Source: Acidobacteriota bacterium
GTDB taxonomy: Bacteria > Acidobacteriota > Thermoanaerobaculia > Multivoradales > Multivoraceae
Length of the DNA stretch: 64,000 bases
Assembly (NCBI GenBank): GCA_003388555.1
Contig: QQVD01000058.1
Coordinates: 1-64,000 of the forward strand
Reading direction: 5' to 3'
Part shown: positions 6,932 through 14,960 of the stretch, one piece after another
How positions within the stretch are numbered: position 1 is the stretch's first letter
Layout of the letters: each line of letters starts with the position of its first letter
Notes under the pieces: generated by a model
Database searches by the model: none
What the model was told of the DNA's origin: nothing
Seen by the model: the letters and a program-made list of their open reading frames with translations, nothing else
Made by a program: the position numbers and the translations under genes

Positions 6932-9904
6932 ATGAGTACTCTCCCATCTCCCGATCGACCTCCGGATGGACCTCCGGATGGACCTCCGGATGGACCTCCG
7001 GATGGACCTCCGGATGGACCTGCAGATGGTCCTGCAGAGCGACGGCGCGCCGGCAGCTGGGGCAGCTGGGCCTTCGCTGTCGCCCTCGGCATCCTGGGTC
7101 GCCTGATCGGCGGTCTCGAGGCTCCGATCCTCACCGAGGAGACGCCTCCCTTCACCGCCTGGCAGGCGCCGGTGCTGATGGCCTTCGTCCTCTTCGGACC
7201 GCTCCGCGGCCTGGTCGCCGGCCTGCTTGCCCTGAACCACGGTCAGCTCGTGGAGCTCTGGAGCGTTCACCCGGGGATCTCGCTCGGCGGCACGGTCTAC
7301 CTCCTCGAGGGCTGGACTGCGTGGTGGCTGTACCGGCGCACCCGCTCGCTGCCGCTGGCGATCGCCATCTTCTGGCTCGGCTTCGGCTGGATCGCCGACT
7401 GGCTCATCTACGTCGCCTGGGTGGGGCTGGCGCCAGCCTACGTCTTCGTCCTGTTCGTCAAACAGCTCCTCAACGGAGTGCTCTACGGGACCGCCGTCGA
7501 CCTGCTGGCCATGCGACCCGTGCGCGCGTTCGCGGCACGCGTCGACGGACGCCGGGCGGAGACCGTCGACATCGCCCACTATGCCTTCCGTGGCGGCATG
7601 GTGCTGGCGATGCTGCCGGTGGCCCTCGTGGCGCTGATGTACGCCCGGGCGCAGTACGCCGGGGTGCTCGAGGCCGAGGAGCAGGTCAACAGCGAGATCG
7701 GCTACCAGGTCGCCACCCGCACCCACGCCCACATGGAGGTCGAGCGCTACCAGGTCGAGGACCTGGTGCGCCAGCTCGAGGGAGCCGGTACCGCCACGCA
7801 GATCGGCCGCATCCTCGAGCAGCATCTCGCCGATCGTCCCGAGTCGGACATCGTCGCGGTCGTCGACCGGGACGGCGTCATCCTGGCGGCGCACCCGCCG
7901 ACCAGTATCGACGGCGTGCCGCTGGCCGGCGCCGACATCACCGACCGCGCCTACTTCCGCGAGGTCCGCGCCAGCAGCAGGACGACCTACTCCAACCTGA
8001 TCATCGGGCGCTTCCCGATGCGCCGCCAGGCCGTCGCCAACACCGCGGTGGTCATCGCCGAGCCGCGACTCGACGACGAGGGCTCGTTCGCCGGGGCTCT
8101 GATCTGGTCGATCGAGCTCACCTACCTCTTGCACTCGGTGATCCCCCCAGAGATGCACGGTCGCTCGCTCACCCTGATCGACCAGTACCGCAGGGTGATC
8201 GTCTCTTCGGACGGCGAGCGGGCTTCCGGTTCGCTGCTCGAGCTGCGCCCCTCCACCGAACACGACGCCGACGACCCGCGAGGGCTGGAGACCCAGCTCG
8301 GCAACCGTCGCGCCGCCCTGCACTACTACCCGCCCGCAGAGCCGACGCTCGCCTCGAGCCTCGGACTCGATCTGGTCCACGCCGTCTACCAGCCCATCGT
8401 GGCCCCGAACTGGGGAGTCCTCGTCGACCTGCCCGCGAGCCGCCTGCACGAGCAGTTCCTGCCCACGGCGCAGGGCATCGCGGTGCTCTTCGTGCTCCTG
8501 GTGACCAGCGCCTACCTGCTGGTGCGGCGCTTCGCCAGTCGGCTCACCGATCCGGTGCGCTCAGCGGCCACCGTCGCGCAGCAGGTGCACGAGGGCCGGC
8601 TCGATCCGCAGCCGGTGGCGGCGATGGAGCGCTCCGACCTCACCGAGATGCGGGCGCTCGGAGCGGCGTTCGGCGAGCTCGATCGCGCCCTGCAGCGACA
8701 GCGGCGCGAGACCGCCGAGCGCGAGGAGGACCTGCAGAGCCAGCTGCTCGAGGCTCAGAAGATGGAGGCGATCGGCCTGCTCGCGGGCGGCGTCGCGCAC
8801 GACTTCAACAACATGCTGACGCCGATCCTCGGCTATGCGGATCTCGGCGCCGCCAGCGCCCACGGCCAGGAGGAGCGGGAGTACTTCGAGAAGATCCGTG
8901 CCGCGGCGAAGGAAGCCGCCCGGGTCACCGCGCAGCTGCTGGCCTTCGGCCGCCGCCAGGTGCTCGACATGGAGTCGGTGGATCTGGTCGCGGAGATCGA
9001 GCAGTGCCGTCCCCTGCTGCGCCCGCTGCTGCGCGAGAACATCGAGCTGCGGATCCACACCCGGGTCGAGCGCGCCCCGGTGCTGGTCGACACCGCCCAG
9101 TTCCACCGCATCCTCTTCAACCTGTCGCTGAACGCCCAGGACGCGATGCAAGACGGCGGCAGCCTCACGATCGAAGTCGACGTCACGGACAGCGCACCGC
9201 ACTCGATCGGCGACGAGGCTCGCGCGGTGGAACGCTACGTCGTCGTCTCGGTGCGCGACACCGGCTCCGGCATCGAGCCGGCGCTGCAGCGGCAGATCTT
9301 CGAGCCCTTCTTCACCACCAAGGGTCCCGAGAAGGGCACCGGCCTCGGCCTCGCCACCGTCTACGGGATCGTCAAGCAGCACGGCGGCGGCGTCGACGTC
9401 AGCAGCCGACCCGGGCACGGCAGCACCTTCCGCGTCTTCCTGCCCGAGGTCGTCGCGGGCTCGCAGCGCCCAGCGTCCGCCGAGTCGCCTCGGCCCGCGA
9501 CGACGCGCAGCCACCGGATCCTGGTGGCGGAGGACGACACCGCGGTGCGCACAGTCATCGCCTCCTTCCTCACCGGCCACGGCTTCGAGGTCAGCGCCCA
9601 CGCCGATGCCGAATCGGCGCTCGAGGCCCTGCGCCGCCAGCCCTTCCACTTCGATGCCCTGGTCACCGACGTCGTGCTGCCGGCGATGAACGGCCGCGAG
9701 CTCTGGGACGCGGTGCAGCACCTGCGGCCCGGCTTCCCGACCCTCTTCATCTCCGGCTATGGCCACGAGGTGCTGGCCAGCCAGGGCCTGCCCCACGGCG
9801 TGCACCTGCTGAGCAAGCCGTTCACCCAGGCCGACCTGCTGAGGAGCCTCGATCAGGTACTCGAACCCGGGGTTTCCAGGGTCGGCAGGGATCGCGCCTC
9901 GTGA
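6932..9904 (+). CDS. Membrane-bound hybrid sensor histidine kinase with C-terminal receiver
   Basis: 990 residues. The N-terminus is a cytoplasmic Pro-Asp-Gly repeat (residues ~10-34). It is followed by a cluster of hydrophobic segments (~42-190), another membrane helix (GGMVLAMLPVALVALMYA, ~218-236), an extracytoplasmic sensor of double-Cache type (~240-510, with DRDGVILAAHPP and DRAYFREVRAS), a last helix (GIAVLFVLLVTSAYLLV) and a HAMP-like linker. The kinase core has the phospho-accepting histidine in VAHDFNNML (about residue 623), the N box and the ATP lid FFTTKGPEKGTGLGL. A receiver domain ends the protein, with the acceptor Asp at about 913 (VTDVVLPAMNG). No separate response regulator is adjacent. 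A longer GC-rich frame overlapping it at 6904-9981 is an arginine-rich shadow. Confidence 0.93.
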   Translation: MSTLPSPDRPPDGPPDGPPDGPPDGPPDGPADGPAERRRAGSWGSWAFAVALGILGRLIGGLEAPILTEETPPFTAWQAPVLMAFVLFGPLRGLVAGLLALNHGQLVELWSVHPGISLGGTVYLLEGWTAWWLYRRTRSLPLAIAIFWLGFGWIADWLIYVAWVGLAPAYVFVLFVKQLLNGVLYGTAVDLLAMRPVRAFAARVDGRRAETVDIAHYAFRGGMVLAMLPVALVALMYARAQYAGVLEAEEQVNSEIGYQVATRTHAHMEVERYQVEDLVRQLEGAGTATQIGRILEQHLADRPESDIVAVVDRDGVILAAHPPTSIDGVPLAGADITDRAYFREVRASSRTTYSNLIIGRFPMRRQAVANTAVVIAEPRLDDEGSFAGALIWSIELTYLLHSVIPPEMHGRSLTLIDQYRRVIVSSDGERASGSLLELRPSTEHDADDPRGLETQLGNRRAALHYYPPAEPTLASSLGLDLVHAVYQPIVAPNWGVLVDLPASRLHEQFLPTAQGIAVLFVLLVTSAYLLVRRFASRLTDPVRSAATVAQQVHEGRLDPQPVAAMERSDLTEMRALGAAFGELDRALQRQRRETAEREEDLQSQLLEAQKMEAIGLLAGGVAHDFNNMLTPILGYADLGAASAHGQEEREYFEKIRAAAKEAARVTAQLLAFGRRQVLDMESVDLVAEIEQCRPLLRPLLRENIELRIHTRVERAPVLVDTAQFHRILFNLSLNAQDAMQDGGSLTIEVDVTDSAPHSIGDEARAVERYVVVSVRDTGSGIEPALQRQIFEPFFTTKGPEKGTGLGLATVYGIVKQHGGGVDVSSRPGHGSTFRVFLPEVVAGSQRPASAESPRPATTRSHRILVAEDDTAVRTVIASFLTGHGFEVSAHADAESALEALRRQPFHFDALVTDVVLPAMNGRELWDAVQHLRPGFPTLFISGYGHEVLASQGLPHGVHLLSKPFTQADLLRSLDQVLEPGVSRVGRDRAS
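6959..7030 (+). repeat. 12-bp tandem repeat encoding Pro-Pro-Asp-Gly near the kinase N-terminus
   Basis: Five identical copies of cctccggatgga run from 6959 to 7018, followed by one degenerate copy to 7030. The unit length is a multiple of three, so copy-number change would lengthen or shorten the N-terminal tail without shifting the frame. Confidence 0.95.
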
Positions 9905-9944
9905 CCGGCGACCGGCGGCGAGTAGCCTCCCGACGCGCCTCCCC

Positions 9945-11765
9945 TCACTCCAGCGACTGCAGACGCCAGTACCGCCGGTAGAGGGCGCTGGTCTCGAAGA
10001 GCTCCTCGTGGGCTCCGCTCGCCACCACTCTGCCCTGGTCGAGCACATAGATCCGGTCGGCCCGTCGCGCCGTCGCCAGGCGGTGGGCGATGACCAGCGT
10101 GGTGCGCCCGCTGAGCAGGGTGGCGACGCCTTCCTGCACCCGCGCCTCGGACTCGGGATCGAGCGAGCTCGTCGCCTCGTCGAGCAGCAGGATCTCGGGA
10201 TCCTGGAGGAAGGCCCTGGCGATCGCCAACCGCTGCCGCTGACCGGCCGAGAGGCGCAGACCGCGCTCGCCGATGCGAGTCTCGTAGCCGTGCTCGAGGG
10301 CGACGACGAAGTCGTGGGCGCCCGCCGCCCTGGCCGCGGCCTCCAGCTCCGACTGGTCGGCCTCGGAACGCACGATGCGGAGGTTCTCGGCCACCGTGCC
10401 CGAGAAAAGGAAGATCTCCTGGGGTACCAGGCCGAAGCCGCGACGCAGGTCCTCGAGCCGGTACTCGCCCACCGCCACGCCGTCGATCTCGATCGAGCCA
10501 CCGGACGCCTCGTAGAAGCGCAGCAACAGCGAGAACACGGTGCTCTTGCCGGCACCGCTCGGTCCGACCAGAGCCACCACCTCTCCGGCCGCCACGTGCA
10601 GCGACACGTCGTCGAGCACCAGCCTCTCCGACCCCGGATAGCGGAAGCGGACTCCTTCCAGGCGCAAGGCTCCACGACGCATCGGGCCGACGCCGTCACC
10701 CGCCACGTCGGGCACCGCCGACACCTCGTCGAGCAGCTCGAAGACGCGCGCCGAGGCGCCACGCAGCTCACGGTATCCGGCGTACAGGGAGCCAAGCTGG
10801 CTCACCGAGACGGCGATCGAGAAGGTGTAGAGCAGGAAGCTGGTCAGCTCGCCCGCCGAGAGCCGACCCTCGATCATCAGCTGGCCGCCGTAACCGAGGA
10901 CCAGGGCGAAGGCCGAGAAGCCCGAGAACACCATCAGACCCGAGAAGCCGGCCAGCACCCTGGCGTTGCGCAGCTGCACGGCGAGCAGGTCGCCGAGGTG
11001 CTCGCCGTAGCGGCGCAGCACCTCACCCTCGATCGCCGCCGCCTGCACCGTGCGCACGCCGCTGAGAGACTCCTCGACCCACGCCGAGGCTTCCGCCGAA
11101 GCGTCGCGCGCTCGCCTCGACAGCTTCTCCAGACGAGCCCCGAACCACCGCGCCAGCACCACCACCGGTGGCACCACGATCAGCGCCACCAGAGTCAGAC
11201 GCGTCTGCAGGACCAGCAGGATGACCAGGGTGCCGACGAAACGCAGCGTCGCCTGCAGTCCCTGCGGGATCTGATCGGTGAGCGACCCCTGCACGATGAC
11301 CAGGTCGGAGCCGAGCCTCGAGATCAGCTCGCCCACCCGGCGGCGATCCCAGAACGCCGGCGCCAAGTGGACCAGGTGGCGGTAGAGGCGCTCCCGCAGG
11401 TCGCGCAGCAGACGCGCTCCGGTGGCGATCAGCAGGTAGGTCTCGACGAAGCCGATCACTCCGAGCACCGCGAAGAGGCCGATCAGCGATGCCACCACCC
11501 GGCGGAGCCGGACGCTGCTGGCGCGCTCCAGCGCGGTGTCGACCACCTCGCCGGCGACCATCGGCACCGCCAGCCCCACGGCGCTGCCCACCAGCATCAG
11601 CAGCGTCGCCAGCAGCAGCGGCGTCAGATACGGCCGCGCCAGCGCCAGCAGCCGGCGGAAACTCACCGAGGCGTCGACGGGCTCGCCCGCGGTCTCGCCT
11701 CCGCTGTCGTCGGCCGGCACCCCCGCCTCCCCCTCGGCCTGCTCCTCGGCCTGCTCCGGGCGCAC
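9945..11765 (-). CDS. ABC exporter half-transporter (membrane domain fused to ATPase)
   Basis: 606 residues from a GTG 13 bp after the stop of the acetyltransferase gene, with GAGGA upstream. Six membrane helices (~50-340) precede an ATPase domain with Walker A GPSGAGKST, Q-loop VPQEIFLFSG, signature LSAGQRQRLAIARA, Walker B EILLLDEATSSLD and the H-loop histidine in IAHRLATA. This is the MsbA/ABCB-type exporter layout. There is no C39 peptidase domain. As the last gene of a long co-directional run next to lanthipeptide-like enzymes and a second exporter, it may export a peptide or lipid, or confer self-protection. Substrate is inference only. It converges on the hybrid kinase gene. Confidence 0.93.
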   Translation of the reverse strand: MRPEQAEEQAEGEAGVPADDSGGETAGEPVDASVSFRRLLALARPYLTPLLLATLLMLVGSAVGLAVPMVAGEVVDTALERASSVRLRRVVASLIGLFAVLGVIGFVETYLLIATGARLLRDLRERLYRHLVHLAPAFWDRRRVGELISRLGSDLVIVQGSLTDQIPQGLQATLRFVGTLVILLVLQTRLTLVALIVVPPVVVLARWFGARLEKLSRRARDASAEASAWVEESLSGVRTVQAAAIEGEVLRRYGEHLGDLLAVQLRNARVLAGFSGLMVFSGFSAFALVLGYGGQLMIEGRLSAGELTSFLLYTFSIAVSVSQLGSLYAGYRELRGASARVFELLDEVSAVPDVAGDGVGPMRRGALRLEGVRFRYPGSERLVLDDVSLHVAAGEVVALVGPSGAGKSTVFSLLLRFYEASGGSIEIDGVAVGEYRLEDLRRGFGLVPQEIFLFSGTVAENLRIVRSEADQSELEAAARAAGAHDFVVALEHGYETRIGERGLRLSAGQRQRLAIARAFLQDPEILLLDEATSSLDPESEARVQEGVATLLSGRTTLVIAHRLATARRADRIYVLDQGRVVASGAHEELFETSALYRRYWRLQSLE

Positions 11766-11778
11766 CGAGCCGCCGTCC

Positions 11779-12927
11779 TCAGAAGCGGTCGGCCGGCCAG
11801 AAGTGAAAGCTCGAGCGCGGCAGCAGCAGCTCGAGGAACTCCTCCTCGGCGCGCTCGTCACCGGGTCGCCAGGGCAGCTCGAAACGCGCCGCCAGCGCCT
11901 CCGGCGCCAGGCATCTCAGCATCCACACCGCTTCCGGTCGACCGCGATCGTCGGGCTCGTCGACCCGGCCGACCCCGATGCGCAGCAGCTCGGCCTCGAG
12001 CGCCGGATCGCGCAGCGGCGGGAAGCGCAGCGCCGGCAGACCGAGAGCCCGCTGCGTCGTCGCGATCAGCAGCGCGAGATCCGCGGCGCCGCGTCCCGGA
12101 TCGTGCTCCGGCGCCGACAACTCGTCCCACGACGGGTCGGAGCCGTCGTGTGCCCACTCGGTGGCGCACCAGAGGTCACCGAGCATCGTGCCGCGGAGGA
12201 AGGCGTCGATCTGCACCGAGCCCTCTTCGCGCACCACCAGGAACTCCTCGTGCGGATCCCCGGCCAGCTCCAGGCTGGCCAGCCAGTCGCCACGGTTGCG
12301 CAGCACCGTGCCGGGACGGCGCGACGAGTAGAGGTCGGCGAGCTCCATCACCGCCTCGAGATGGCGCTCGGCGTCGAAGCGCTCGATCTCGATCGGCGCG
12401 CTGCGCGGCGCGGCGGGTGCGTCCTGACGCAGGCCGAGGCGCACGCTGCCGCCGCCCCAGATGCTCCAGCCCAGCTCGCCGTACCAGGCGGTACGAGAGG
12501 CCCACAGCAGCGACAGCTCGTGCCCGCGCCGGCGCATCTCCTCCACCGCCTCCTCGAGCACTCTCGAGGCGAGACCGCGCCTTCGGTGGGTCGGGGCGGT
12601 GAAGACGCTGCCGATGCCGCCGGTAGGCACCGGCTGCCCCCGCACCCGCAGCCAACGGGGGAAGATCTGGGCGCAGGAGACGAGCTCGTGACCGATCTCG
12701 GCGACGACGAAGTTGCGCGCCTCGTAGCGAGGGTCGTGCTCGATGGCACGGCGGAAGAAGTCGGCGCCACTGCGTCCGTCAGGAAACGGCCAGCCGTCGA
12801 GCAGCGCCAGAACGCGCGACTCCTCGCCCGGCTGGAGGGTGCGGATGCGCGCCTCGAAAGCCGCGCTGGTTGCAGCCGAGTCAGCGGCGCCGGCGTCGAG
12901 CCGGGGAGTTGACGAGCGACGATCCAT
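11779..12927 (-). CDS. Eis-like GNAT-family N-acetyltransferase
   Basis: 382 residues from an ATG. The N-terminal half is a GNAT domain: RIRTLQPGEESRVLALL at the start, then the acetyl-CoA loop region GGIGSVFTAPTHRRRGLASRVLEEAVEEM at ~110-140. A second GNAT-like half and a C-terminal region give the length (~380-410) typical of the Eis family. Eis enzymes acetylate amines on peptides, proteins or aminoglycosides. The gene sits 13 bp before one ABC exporter gene and just after another, in the same run as a kinase-LanC gene, so acetylation of an exported peptide is a reasonable hypothesis. It could also act on an unrelated small molecule. Confidence 0.8.
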   Translation of the reverse strand: MDRRSSTPRLDAGAADSAATSAAFEARIRTLQPGEESRVLALLDGWPFPDGRSGADFFRRAIEHDPRYEARNFVVAEIGHELVSCAQIFPRWLRVRGQPVPTGGIGSVFTAPTHRRRGLASRVLEEAVEEMRRRGHELSLLWASRTAWYGELGWSIWGGGSVRLGLRQDAPAAPRSAPIEIERFDAERHLEAVMELADLYSSRRPGTVLRNRGDWLASLELAGDPHEEFLVVREEGSVQIDAFLRGTMLGDLWCATEWAHDGSDPSWDELSAPEHDPGRGAADLALLIATTQRALGLPALRFPPLRDPALEAELLRIGVGRVDEPDDRGRPEAVWMLRCLAPEALAARFELPWRPGDERAEEEFLELLLPRSSFHFWPADRF

Positions 12928-12959
12928 CGCCGCGACTATAGCGACGGCGGATGCACCCT

Positions 12960-14732
12960 TTACTGGTAGCCACGCGCCTGCAGTCGGAAGAGCCGGGCGT
13001 AGCGGCCGTCGAGGGCCAGCAGCTCCTCGTGCGTGCCGCGCTCGACGATGCGGCCGTCGTGCAGCACGACGATCTCGTCGGCCATGCGCACGGTCGAGAA
13101 ACGGTGGCTGATCAGGATCACCATGCGGTCCGCCGACAGCCCCTGCACGTGCTCGAACACCGCCGCCTCCGCCTCCGCGTCCATCGCCGCCGTCGGCTCG
13201 TCGAGCACCAACAGGTCGGCGCCGCCGCGCATGAAGGCACGCGAAAGCGCCACCTTCTGCCACTGTCCGCCGGAGAGCTCCTGGCCGTCCTGGAACCACT
13301 TGCCGAGCTGCGTGTGGTAGCCGCGCGGCAACGATTCCAGGAACGACGCCGCCAGGCCGTCCGCGGCGGCGCGCCGCCAGCGCTGCTCGTCGCCGAGCGC
13401 GCCGACGTCTCCGACTCCGATGTTCTCGCCGGCGAGCAGCTGGTAGCGGGCGTAGTCCTGGAACACCACGGCGATACGGCGGCGCAGCGCGGCGGCATCC
13501 CAGGCGCCGACCTCGGTGCCGTCGAAGAGGACCCGGCCGGTGGTTGCCGGATAGAGGCGGGTCAGCAGCTTGATCAGCGTCGTCTTCCCCGAGCCGTTCT
13601 CTCCCACCAGAGCCAGGCTGGTGCCCGGGCGCAGGTGCAGGTCGATGTCGCTGAGCGCCGGTCTGCTGGCCCCGGGATAGGTGAAGGAGACCGCCTCGAA
13701 GCGCACACCGTCGCCGGGCAACCGGCCCACCGTGGCCTCGCCGCGCTCGCTCTCCACCGGCTCGTCGAGCAGGTCGTAGAGCGTGCTCAGGTAGAGGTTG
13801 TCCTCGTACATGCCACCGATCGCGGTGAGCGCCGCGGCCACCGCAGCCTGTCCCTGCTTGAACAGGAGCAGCAGCATGGTCATCTCGCCGAGGGTCAGCG
13901 AACCGCTGACCGTCACCACGACGATCCAGGCGTAGGTGCCGTAGAACGCCGCGGTCGAGAGCAGGCCGAGCACGAAACCCCAGAGCGAGCGTCGCAGGGT
14001 CAGGTTGCGATCGAGCAGGTAGAGCCCGTCGAAGATCGCCCGGTAGCGCTGCAGCAGCATCGAGCCGAGGCTGAACAGCTGCACCTCCTTGGCGTAGTCC
14101 TCGCGGGCCAGCACCGATTCGAGGTACATCTGCTTGCGGGTCTCGGGCGCCCGCCAGCGCGACAGGCGGAAGGCGTCGCCCGAGAACTTGGCCTCGGCGA
14201 CGAACGCCGGCAGCGCGCCGACCAGCAGGATGAGCACCGCGATCGGTGAGAACGCGAGCAGGATGGCGCCGTAGCTGACCAGGGAGACGCCGTTCTGCAG
14301 CACCCCGAAAGACTTGACCACCAGGCCGAGAGGACGCGTCGACGCGAAGCGTCGCGCCTGGGTCAGTCGGTCGTAGAGCTCGGCGTCCTCGAAGTGCGAC
14401 AACTGCAGCGTCGTCGCCTTCTCGAGGATCATCACGTTGACGCGGTGGCCCAACTTGGCCTGGAACAGCGACTGAGCTGCCTGCAGCCCCCGCTGCGCCG
14501 CCGCCAGCGCCACCAGCACGATGCCCTCGAGGCCGACCCAGCCAAGCGCCGGCGACGCCCGCTCCCAGGCGGCCCGCCAGTCACTCCCAGGGTCGCCCGC
14601 GGTGGCGGGCATCGCCGCCACCACCGCGTCGACGATCAGGCGCCCGAGGTACGCGGCGACCGCTGGCAGCATCCCGGCGATCAGGGTCAGCACCAGGAAG
14701 AAGACGGTGAGGCCCCGGTGGGTGGTCCACAC
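12960..14732 (-). CDS. ABC exporter half-transporter, start unclear
   Basis: 590 residues if the GTG at 14732 is used. Membrane helices (~5-300) precede an ATPase with Walker A GENGSGKTT, Q-loop VVFQDYARY, signature ELSGGQWQKVALSRA, Walker B DLLVLDEPTAAMDA and the H-loop SHRFSTV. The family is that of peptide/lantibiotic-associated and lipid exporters without a peptidase domain. The same frame stays open and protein-like for 76 further codons up to the stop of the upstream kinase-LanC gene (14961). It encodes a Ser/Thr/Gly-rich tail and a conserved-looking segment (PRRFAGVFRYSRHALEL) just before the first helix. No ATG, GTG or TTG occurs there. A CTG at 14930 with GGAGA six bases upstream could be the real start. 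Confidence 0.9.
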   Translation of the reverse strand: MWTTHRGLTVFFLVLTLIAGMLPAVAAYLGRLIVDAVVAAMPATAGDPGSDWRAAWERASPALGWVGLEGIVLVALAAAQRGLQAAQSLFQAKLGHRVNVMILEKATTLQLSHFEDAELYDRLTQARRFASTRPLGLVVKSFGVLQNGVSLVSYGAILLAFSPIAVLILLVGALPAFVAEAKFSGDAFRLSRWRAPETRKQMYLESVLAREDYAKEVQLFSLGSMLLQRYRAIFDGLYLLDRNLTLRRSLWGFVLGLLSTAAFYGTYAWIVVVTVSGSLTLGEMTMLLLLFKQGQAAVAAALTAIGGMYEDNLYLSTLYDLLDEPVESERGEATVGRLPGDGVRFEAVSFTYPGASRPALSDIDLHLRPGTSLALVGENGSGKTTLIKLLTRLYPATTGRVLFDGTEVGAWDAAALRRRIAVVFQDYARYQLLAGENIGVGDVGALGDEQRWRRAAADGLAASFLESLPRGYHTQLGKWFQDGQELSGGQWQKVALSRAFMRGGADLLVLDEPTAAMDAEAEAAVFEHVQGLSADRMVILISHRFSTVRMADEIVVLHDGRIVERGTHEELLALDGRYARLFRLQARGYQ

Positions 14733-14865
14733 CAGCTCCAGCGCGTGGCGGCTGTAGCGGAAGACGCCGGCGAAACGCCTGGGGTGCAGGCTCGGGGTCT
14801 CGATCGACGGCGCCGAGACGGCCGAAGCCGACGAGCCGGAGCCGGACTCCGAGCCCGAGTCGCCC

Positions 14866-14896
14866 GTCGACTGGCCGGTCGACTGGCCAGTCGACT
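14866..14896. repeat. 12-bp direct repeat containing an 18-bp perfect palindrome
   Basis: The unit gtcgactggcc(g/a) is repeated 2.6 times. Within it, 14878-14895 is a perfect 18-bp palindrome. It lies between the kinase-LanC stop and the GTG start of the ABC exporter gene. It could be an operator or pause site, or simply the coding repeat of the Ser-Thr-Gly-Gln tail described for the exporter. Confidence 0.8.
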
Positions 14897-14960
14897 CTGC
14901 GTTGGTTGCGGAAGCAGGAGCTGAAGTCAGGGAGATTCTCCACGCCGGGCCGCAGGGGCG

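Noticed and set aside
6904-9981. 1025-codon plus-strand frame over the hybrid kinase
   Set aside because: Arginine/proline-rich shadow of the kinase gene in another frame.
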